DNA from: Paguma larvata | Taxonomy: Eukaryota > Chordata > Mammalia > Carnivora > Viverridae | Direction of reading: 5' to 3' | Assembly: GCA_030068075.1 (NCBI GenBank) | Contig: CM057841.1 | Location: 34,141,030 to 34,205,029, forward strand | DNA length: 64,000 nucleotides | Part shown: positions 56,593 through 64,000 of the stretch, piece after piece | Position numbering within the stretch: the stretch's first letter is position 1 | Layout of the letters: each line of letters opens with the position of its first letter | Position numbers and translations under genes: made by a program | Notes under the pieces: generated by a model | Seen by the model: only the letters and a program-made list of their open reading frames with translations | What the model was told of the DNA's origin: nothing | Database searches by the model: none

Positions 56593-56662
56593 ATGAAGTC
56601 CCTGAGGGTGCTGCTGCTGCTCACGCTCCTCCTGGGGTCTTCTCTGCAGGTCACCCGTGCAG
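56593..56662 (+). CDS. CCL17: CCL17 exon 1 (signal peptide)
   Basis: 23 codons plus one base; donor GTGAGG at 56663, the same donor hexamer as CCL22 exon 1. Confidence 0.96.
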
Positions 56663-57903
56663 GTGAGGGCAGAGGAGGGGTGGGCGAGGAAGGTGCCCCG
56701 GGACAGGAGGGGTGGGGGCACCGAGATCGTAGCAGCAACACTCACTATTTATGCATTAGTTATAGGCCAGCTGTTCCTGCAGAAGCGAGAGGCTGGGGAC
56801 CACTGCAGGCTTTTGAGGGAGGCATTCAAAGGAAAAGGAGGAGGAGGAGGAGGAGGAGGAGGACGGAGGAGGAGGAGGAGCGGGAGGATGGGGAGGAGGA
56901 TGCGGCCCCAGAGCCTGGGGATCAGCTTGGTGAGGAGCAAAGCTCCTGCGTGTCTCTCGCTGAGGTGGCTGTGTTTTGACAGTGGAAAATGACCCCCTCT
57001 TAGAAGCGCTTGTTAGCACCTTATTAACGGGTCTGCGCGGAGGGAATGGGCAGGAAGGCAGCTGGTTCCCAGAGCATGTGACGAGGGAGAGGTTCGTATG
57101 CAGCTGGAAGAGAAAGGATGATGATGGGGCGTGGGGACACAGCTGGCTGGCGCCCGGCCTTCGCGGGGATGCACGCCTACTCTCGCTTCTGTAAAACACC
57201 GGCCGGGGCAGCACTGGCGGTTAGTCAGACCAAGCGATGCCCCCAAGATAGCTGGAGGACAGCGGGGGGCTTCTTAGAAAACACTCTAGCGTGGCAGTAA
57301 TTAAAGCCACGCGTCTCCGGTTTGCCCGTTGGCGAGTGTTGGCTACTTTTCTTGTGCAAAGACAAGGAGGCCAAGCCCCAGGCTTCACGCCTTGGCCTTC
57401 CATGTAATCACCTGGAAACTGGGGTAGTGATGGCGTGTGTCTCTAGGTGCACTGAGAATGAGCTCCTGCAGGCAGAGGCTCAGTCCGGAGTCTGGCCCGG
57501 AGGAAAGTCTTGGGGAGTTCGGGGCTGGTATTTGAGTGTGTGCACACACAGATGCACGCTCACGCAGACCCACAGGGACGCACACCAGTGTATACGTACA
57601 GACTCCCCTACACACACACAGAGACACGCCTGCACACACGCACGAACACCCGGGCCCTCCCGCAGCACACGCAGAGACCTCACACACGAATGAGTACACG
57701 CAGATACACACACACGCAGACATGCACACGCAGCCCCTCCCGCACACGCACAGATATATGCACAGAGGGACATGTCAGCACACGGATCCCCAAAGCACGG
57801 AGACCTCATGCACACAAGCGCATACTGACGCACACAGACACACACTCACAAGACCCCCTACCAAGAGACTCCCAAACACACACACATGGACCCCCTCGGG
57901 TAC

Positions 57904-57942
<39 letters not shown>

Positions 57943-58876
57943 GACATGTACACTCAGACTCCCCTCCACAGCCCACACTGACACTCACAGACACACCTGC
58001 TCCTGCCTCCTCTCTCCACAGCGCGAGCGACCAACGTGGGCCGGGAGTGCTGCCTGGAGTACTTCCAAGGGGCCATCCCTCTCAGAAGGCTGACGGGGTG
58101 GTACAGGACCTCAGGGGAGTGTCCCAAGGACGCCATCGTGTAAGTGTGCCCTGATACCCCCTCCCCACCCCGCCCTTGCTCCTGGGAGCTGAGTCTGGGA
58201 GAAGTCAGACCCCGGAGCTCCCAGAAGGGCCACTGGGGAGAGGAGAGAGCAGGGCCTTTGTGGTCCCCTTCCCCGCCGGGCCCTGCCCCTCAGGGCCTCT
58301 GTGCTCCACATTGTGAGATCCAAAAGGCCCCAGGCCGTGAGATTCAACTCTTCATTGATTTATGGGGAAACTGAGGCCCCGAGAGAGATGGAGCAGCCTC
58401 ATGTCACACGGGCAGTCCAAAGCCATTACGGTCACTTCCCATGGCTCGGTCTGAGCCGGGTCTCCTGTGCACCCCTAATTCCTAGGCTCTCAGTGGGCGT
58501 AGGTGTAGCTGAAGTAGGGGGGCAGAGGCCTTGCGGTCCTGGCTCCCCAGGAGGGCCAGGACTGACACGGACCTCGGGAAGGTCAAGAATCACTGAGGAC
58601 AGAGCCTCATGTCCCAGATCTGTCACCGATGTGCTATGTGACTTCAGACAAGTTCTTGCTCCTCTCGAGGCCTCGGGGTCCTGAGCAGGGCAGAGCAAGC
58701 CAGACCCCAGGGCTCTGGAAGCCTTGCCCTGACGCCCCCTGACGGGCTCCCTCCTCTTGTGTAGGTTCATAACTACCCACGGCAAGTCCATCTGTTCCAG
58801 CCCCAAGGACACGAGGGTGAAGAAGGCAATCAGATATTTGCGACGCGTCATGAACCCCGCTCCCCAGCAGTCCTGA
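56593..58876 (+). CDS. CCL17: CCL17 (TARC) coding span, 3 exons
   Basis: Secreted CC chemokine, CCR4 ligand, paralogue of CCL22. It attracts Th2 and skin-homing T cells and is high in atopic dermatitis. Exons 56593-56662, 58022-58139 and 58765-58876 join in frame to 99 residues (human 94). Signal peptide 1-23 ([15 protein letters not shown]..); mature start A-R-A-T-N-V-G-R-E followed by C33-C34; then C57 and C73; the [11 protein letters not shown]-loop is typical. The C-terminus is basic ([12 protein letters not shown]) and ends NPAPQQS, a few residues longer than in human. ATG context is good (A at -3). Introns are GT-AG with the same phases as CCL22, supporting common descent. The frame is intact. 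Confidence 0.97.
56836..56880. repeat. (GGA)n repeat in CCL17 intron 1
   Basis: About 14 GGA units with one GGAC interruption; purine strand, likely variable. Confidence 0.9.
57530..58000. repeat. CA-rich tract with perfect (CA)n, CCL17 intron 1
   Basis: About 470 bp of ACAC/CACG/CAGA words; the pure (CA)n core is at 57906-57940, ending 82 bp before the exon 2 acceptor. Shadow Thr/His- and Cys/Val-rich frames arise on both strands. Confidence 0.93.
58022..58139 (+). CDS. CCL17: CCL17 exon 2 (CC motif)
   Basis: Acceptor CTCTCCACAG ends at 58021; donor GTAAGT at 58140. Encodes residues 24-62 plus two bases, including [13 protein letters not shown] and C57. Confidence 0.97.
58765..58876 (+). 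CDS. CCL17: CCL17 exon 3 (beta 3 and C-terminal helix)
   Basis: Acceptor CTCTTGTGTAG ends at 58764. Encodes V63[10 protein letters not shown]73 through the basic helix to TGA at 58874-58876. Confidence 0.96.
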
Positions 58877-59045
58877 TTTCTGCCTGGACCCTTCGGAGAC
58901 TTCCGGCCTCAGTTCGCTACCCCAACCCCGAGCTGCCTGAGTCCAGTGAAAGCCCCACAAGGACAAAGAAGACCCCCGTCCTCTTTTCTGTCCTGGAACC
59001 CTGGCATGAAAGAGCTCCGATTAAAGTCTCTCTCTTTGTACCTGA
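58877..59045 (+). other. CCL17 3' UTR and poly(A) signal
   Basis: Short 3' UTR with ATTAAA at 59020-59025 followed by the T/G-rich 'gtctctctctttgtacctgaatctgggcc'. Confidence 0.85.
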
Positions 59046-61680
59046 ATCTGGGCCACCGTGTTCTGTCCACCCAGCCTGTCCACACTGGAAGGGCCCTCCC
59101 GGAACATCTACCTGGTCCTGCCCTGTCCAGGCCAGAAAGGGAAACTGAGGCTTGGAGAGGGACATGGCTACCGCAGACCACATGTGAGGGTGAGGACAGG
59201 CCCCGGTGAGAGCGGCCCAGGCAGGGGAGATGAGGGGGTCTGTGGGATGAGTGCCGCCTCCAGGAGGCCTTCCCCAAGAACGGCTGCCCGCCAGGTTCTC
59301 TCTCCTGCTCTGATGCCTCTGGCTCTTGGGGACCGTAGGGCAGCCTGCTATGATGGCGTTGTTCTCCCAGTTGACCGCTTTGTGGGTCTGTCAGTCCTGA
59401 CTCCGCCACTGGAGGGAGCTCTGTGAGCCACCCAGGGCTCCCCACAGCCTACGTGCTAAGAAGGATGGGGGATGGGGAAGTTGGGGGAAGTTGGACTCCC
59501 TTCCCCCAGACCCCTCTGTGCAAGCCCAACGCGAGGCTGGAGCCACAGCGTGTAGGGTGTGGGGGCAGAGCTAGGGTCTTTGGATCCTAGTTCCATCTCA
59601 CTCTCCTGACCAGCCGGGGCCTGTGGCTTCTCTCTCTGGGATGCCGTCTGGGGGCAGGAGCACTGGGTCCTTCTCTTTCTAGGATTTTGTGATCTGCCTT
59701 TCAGAGGGGGCTGCAGTTAAAAGTTATATTTAGGCAAAGTTTTGCCTCCTGATGCCCCCTTGTGGTCAGTTGTCTTATTGCAGGCCAGATGTAATAGGGG
59801 CAGGAATAAAACAAGAAAAACAATGATGAGACCCATGATGATCATCTGGCTTCTTTGCAACCCCAGGGTCTCCTTGACCGTGGGTGGACTCTTCTCCTGC
59901 CCTGACCCCAAGGAGTGTCCCGCCAACAACTGCCTTGGACCTGGAATCCTGGGGACAGCCTGATCTGAGTTCTTCGTGAAAAAGCGTCTTCTGGATTCAC
60001 CGTGTGGGGCCGCGGGGTGCGGGGCGGGGGGGGTGGGGACTGGAGGAAAGATGATCTCAAAAGAGAGGGAGGCCAGAAGGAGCCCCCGGGACAGCAAAGC
60101 AGAACAAGGGCTGGGGCGGGAGCCCTCACCCTCGGAGTCCAGAGCCTAAAGACACTCAGAGGACACACACTGCATCCACGCACAGAGGAAAGTTGTTTTA
60201 AAAGAATCAAAACCTTTTTGTCCAGGTGAAAACCTCCTCAGAGGCCCATGGGTAGGCTCGGAGAAGCAGAGCTGCGTGGTGGACAGTGAGAATCCACCTG
60301 GTGGACAGGGCTGTGTGGTGGACAGCAAGGTCGGATGGAACGTGCGGAGGGGGGACGGGGGGGGCAGGGCGAGATGCAGGAGACAGGATCAGCCACCACG
60401 TCCCTCTGAAAAGGGGCCATTAAGGAAGTCTGACTCGGGGACTCCCCTGACTGGTGAGAAAGAAACCAGAAAGGGACCAGAGACCAGAGAACAGCGAGGG
60501 CTCTGGCATCGCAGTGTTCCTCCCGCCTGGAAGGTGTGTCCCCTGCTTCGACTGGAACCCTGTGCCCCTTCAGAGGTCAGCGTGGCTGTGCTGACCCTCC
60601 GCCGGCTCCCCTGCTCTGGCTTCGGCCTGACTCTGTCACACCCTGCATGCCTGTCTTGCCAATGAGCTCACCGGGGCTGGTATTTGAGTCAGGCAACTCA
60701 GGACCTGCCTCATTTGTATGGGGGGGGCGGTGCTTTGTGCGTAGCGGACATCTGATATACGTCTTCATCACCCAGCCCCTGGCTGGACTCCATGAGGGGC
60801 ACGGACAGAGAAGGAGAAGTTCCGGAGGGCCAGGTGAGGTGATAACCACGGGATTTCAAACTCAAGTGGAATTGAGAACCGAGCTGCTCTGCGCTTCTGC
60901 GCTTGGCCACCAGAGGTCGCTTCGGCTTCCAGATAAAGATGGAGCCAGAGGTCCCTGACAGCCAAGGCTGGGCCTTTTTGCTGTCGCCAGGGACCGGGAT
61001 TACCCACTTCTGACTGTAGCCGCTCAGGGCCCGGGTCAGGGTGTCTGCGGCTGGTGGCCCCTTCTTCTGAGGCAGCAGAGGGAGGGAAACCACCAGCCAC
61101 CACTGTGGGTGGGGTTGGCTGGCAGAGAGAAAGAGGGGAAATGCTGCCGGGACTCCAGGGCAGCTAATCCTGGCAGCAGTGAGCCGTGAGCAGCATGCAG
61201 AGTCCGTATTTGCCGATTTGGCATCGAGGAATCCCAGGGCCGAAGTAATGGCCAAAGCTACTTACACCACCCCTGCGTTCCAGCTCGGGAAGGCACGCAA
61301 AAATCACACCGCGAGCTCTCTAACCAACCTCGAGTTCATTCTGCTAAACACCTCCCGCCTGTAGGTCACCCCAGATCAGTATTTCCCCTGCCCCGGCTCA
61401 GCCAGGGCCTGGTACCCGCACCGCTAGGGACAGCCCCCTGCCCAAAGCCTGTTGGAACCATTCACACTAGCCAGCCCTCAGGCTTTTCCCGCGGGGACCC
61501 CAGTAAAGACTGTGGCTGCTGCTTTCCCCCTCCTTCTCCTCTGCCCCTGACGTGTGCCCCGTAGCCCCTTCTCTTGGGAAATGTCAACAGTGAATTCTTT
61601 CACGAGCACCGACCTCTCTGTATCATCAGTTCAGTCCCCCACATACATTAAAACCCCACATATTTTAACACGCGGGGTCA
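59046..61680. other. Intergenic stretch after CCL17
   Basis: No exon or clear repeat. A minus-strand frame at 59717-60097 carries a hydrophobic segment of about 20 residues but no recognised family. Two CTCF-like words occur: GCCCCCTTGTGG at 59754-59765 (core on the minus strand) and CCACCAGAGGTCGC at 60907-60920 (plus strand). Confidence 0.4.
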
Positions 61681-61800
61681 GGGACCTGCTCTGTATCCGC
61701 TCTGCCACTGACTAGCTGTGCGGCCTTGACACCATCGCTTCACCGTCCCCGGCCTGTTTCTCCCTAACGTGATGGAATTGGACCCTTTTCTCTAACCGGC
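61680..61800 (+). mobile_element. MIR
   Basis: 'ctctgccactgactagctgtgcggccttgacaccatcgcttcaccgtccccggcctgtttctcc' is a diverged sense MIR. Confidence 0.65.
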
Positions 61801-62052
61801 TTGAGGACGTGCTCAATCAAGAGAATGGGGGCTCAGTCTGCTGCTTTTCTGCCCCCACAGTGGCCTTAGGGGACCGGAGTCTGAGAAACCCTGCTGTTTC
61901 CTCCTAAGTGAACCGCCATGACCAGGTGCTTCCCACGTTCCTCTCCAAAGCCACCTAGCACACTACAGGGAAGAGACACTCAGACAAGCAAAGGACCTGG
62001 GGCCTTGCTGAGAAGCGAGCCTTAAAGGGACGGGGCCGATCTAAATTTTTTT

Positions 62053-62154
62053 CTCAATTTTTTAAAAGTGATCTTTATGCCCACCGTGGGGCTCGAACTC
62101 ATGACCCTGGGGTCAAGCGTCACATGCTCTACTGACTGAGCCAACGAGGCGCCC
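62053..62154 (-). mobile_element. Older CAN-type SINE
   Basis: Antisense short copy: 'gtgatctttatgcccaccgtggggctcgaactcatgaccctggggtcaagcgtcacatgctctactgactgagccaacgaggcgcccc'. Confidence 0.85.
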
Positions 62155-62489
62155 CTTTTCCAGTTTTTATGCCAAATATTCTTTAACGTATTTTCCCAAT
62201 GACTTTCTCCATTGCTTATTGTCCATTTGCATTTTCTTTTTCCTTAAATTCTTTTTTTCTTATAGTCCTAGCCTATCTTTATGACAGTGTTGCTCTTTTA
62301 CTGATTTGTAACACCTGCTTATGAATGGAGACAAATTCCTTGTCTCTCAAATATGTAACAGTTTATTAGGTTTATTAGGTTTTAAGCCTTGCCCATTCCT
62401 CCCCTCCCCCCTTACACTGAAGGGTTTAATACTTCTATAATAAAATTTTCTATAATAAAGACAATATTTCTATAATAAAATCATTTTTG

Positions 62490-62965
62490 AAAAAGGGGAC
62501 ACGTTCACTGTCCACACACATTCAGAGCAGTGCTGTTCACCACAGCCAAAGGCGGAAGCAGCCCGAGTGTCCATCGGTGGACCAATGGATCAATACTGGA
62601 GTATTTAGACAACGGAAGAGTATTCGCTCCCACAGAGGACTGAGTACTGATACATGTTGCAAGGTGGATGGACTCTGACAACACGCCGAGAAGCCAGACA
62701 CAGGTCACCTACTGTCACCTACCATTCCTATGAAACGCCCAGGAGAGGCAAGTCCCCAGAGACACAGTGCGGATGGGCATTACCGGAGGCAGGGAGGCTA
62801 GGGGGTGAAGCGCAGCTCCTGGACAGGGGCAGGGCTTCCCCTGGGGGTGATGGAAACGTTTGGAACTAGACAAAAGTGACGGCTGCACAACACTGTAGAG
62901 GTTCCGTTGTTCACATGAAATGGTTAATTTTGTGTTATGTCTACTTGACCTCAAAAGGACCCATT
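62490..62965 (+). mobile_element. Old L1 3' fragment
   Basis: 'cagagcagtgctgttcaccacagccaaaggcggaagcagcccgagtgtccatcggtgg' (ORF2 C-terminal region), then 'ggatggactctgacaacacgccgagaagccagacaca' and the 3' UTR 'gaggttccgttgttcacatgaaatggttaattttg'. Confidence 0.82.
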
Positions 62966-63088
62966 TCCTAGAAGCTTTTTCTGCAGAGAAATGAAATAAA
63001 AGCAGCACAGAGAACCCCTCTGGGGAGGGCAGAGGAGGGAGGGGAAGGGTAACTCGGCTGTTGACTCTTCACGTATTAAAACCAGATT

Positions 63089-63300
63089 CGGGGGGCTCCT
63101 GGGGGGCTCAGTCAGTTGAGTATCTGACCTCGGCTCAGGTCATGATCTCTCGGTTCGTGGGTTCGAGCCCCACATCGGGCTCTGTGCTGACAGCTCAGAG
63201 CCTGGAGCCTGCTTCAGATTCTGTGTCTCCTCCTCTCTCTCTGCCCCTCCCTGCTCACGCTCTGTCTCTCTCTCTCTCAAAAATAAACATTAAAAAAAAA
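63089..63300 (+). mobile_element. Felid SINE (left arm of an inverted pair)
   Basis: Sense full-length felid SINE; the flank AAAACCAGA occurs at 63078-63086 and again after the tail. Confidence 0.92.
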
Positions 63301-63338
63301 AACCAGAGTTGATCACAGACAGTCTCTCCTCTGCTGTT

Positions 63339-63552
63339 TTTTTTTTTTTTTTAATATTTATTTATTTTTGAGAGAGAGAGACAGAGTGCGAACAGGGGAG
63401 AGGCAGAGAAAGAGAAGGAGACACAGAATCCAAAGCAGCTCCAGGCTCTGAGCCATCGACACAGAGCCCGATGTGGGGCTCGAACCTACAAGGGTGAGAT
63501 TATGACCCGAGCCGAAGTCGGACGCCCAACCGACTGAGCCACCCAGGGGCCC
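63339..63552 (-). mobile_element. Felid SINE (right arm of an inverted pair)
   Basis: Antisense full-length SINE flanked by exact CTCTCCTCTGCTGTT (63324-63338 and 63553-63567). It lies 38 bp from the sense copy at 63089. Confidence 0.93.
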
Positions 63553-63567
63553 CTCTCCTCTGCTGTT

Positions 63568-64000
63568 CTATCTGACACTTCCTTGCAGTGTTTTCAGTAA
63601 ACTTCTATCTCCTTTTTTTTCTTTAAACAGTTGACCTGAATTTAAAAAACAAACAAATCCAGCAGTGTTACGGTGTATCCAATTGTATTTGAAATCTGGC
63701 GTAATGTAAAAGAAAAAATGTTTAAGGAATTGTAAACAGAGGAGAGAGGCGGGAGAGAGGAAGGGAGGAAAGGGAGGAAGGGACTTCGGAGCGCCTCTGA
63801 GCCCCGCTGAGCCTAAATGCAGCTTCCAGATCGTCCGAGGTGGAGGCCTCGTGCTGGACGGCAGGCGCCGGGTGACCAGCGATCAGGTCATACCTGAGCC
63901 ACCAGGAAGTGACAGAGGGAAGGAGAGGCTGAGTGGAGACTTCGGTCCCTAGCCCACTGTTCAGCTGTCCCCACCGCGCCCCTCCCTCCCCGTTCCCGCC
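63568..64000. other. Right edge, nothing recognised
   Basis: AT-rich then purine-rich (63745-63780) and GC-rich sequence. In human the next gene on this side is CIAPIN1, but no exon of it is visible here. Confidence 0.4.

Noticed and set aside
57510..58154. 214-codon Thr/His-rich frame running into CCL17 exon 2
   Set aside because: Reads through the CA-rich intron tract; exon 2 is used in a different frame after splicing.
59717..60097. Minus-strand frame with a hydrophobic segment, possibly a retroviral envelope relic
   Set aside because: Only one hydrophobic stretch is visible; no LTR, tract or other retroviral feature could be supported nearby.
63568..64000. Start of the neighbouring gene CIAPIN1
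   Set aside because: No exon or conserved 3' UTR could be seen; in human it lies further away than this window reaches.

Overview
The window is mammalian nuclear DNA, almost certainly from a cat (Felidae). It is full of tRNA-Lys-derived carnivore SINEs whose body ends in the felid-type 'GGAGCCTGCTTCGGATTCTG' stretch, pyrimidine tract and AAATAAATAAAC tail, and it has a carnivore-type L1 3' end. The three protein-coding genes are all split by GT-AG introns. Their order, CCL22 - CX3CL1 - CCL17, all on the + strand, is that of human 16q21, so the window should belong to the feline equivalent (cat chromosome E2 by known synteny; not testable here).

Layout. 1-15.9 kb: gene-free and repeat-dense, with a young target-site-flanked L1 tail, several old L1 copies on both strands, and nested SINEs. 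15.96-22.3 kb: CCL22, with coding exons at 16150-16223, 17628-17751 and 20665-20749. 22.3-29.0 kb: intergenic, with an old L1 (+), SINEs, a G30 run and a MIR. 29.37-40.84 kb: CX3CL1 (fractalkine), from a TATA box at 29369 to a poly(A) signal at 40816; coding exons at 29480-29549, 35731-35851 and 37661-38807. 40.8-56.3 kb: intergenic, with SINEs, L2/MIR relics, microsatellites and divergent copies of one ancient repeat. 56.37-59.03 kb: CCL17, with coding exons at 56593-56662, 58022-58139 and 58765-58876. 59-64 kb: intergenic flank with a MIR, an old L1 and an inverted SINE pair.

How the genes work together (family knowledge): CCL22 and CCL17 are small secreted CC chemokines that share the receptor CCR4 and recruit Th2, Treg and skin-homing T cells. 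CX3CL1 is a membrane-tethered CX3C chemokine on a mucin stalk; it acts through CX3CR1 in adhesion and, once shed, as an attractant.

Two observations stand out. First, CCL22 exon 1 carries one extra base relative to the expected frame. This puts a stop inside the signal peptide, although the rest of the gene looks intact. Second, the CX3CL1 stalk contains 13 tandem pentapeptide units (a 15-bp coding minisatellite), giving a predicted 445-residue precursor against about 397 in human. I found no evidence of an entirely new biological system. Human comparisons are from memory of the families, and repeat boundaries are by eye.
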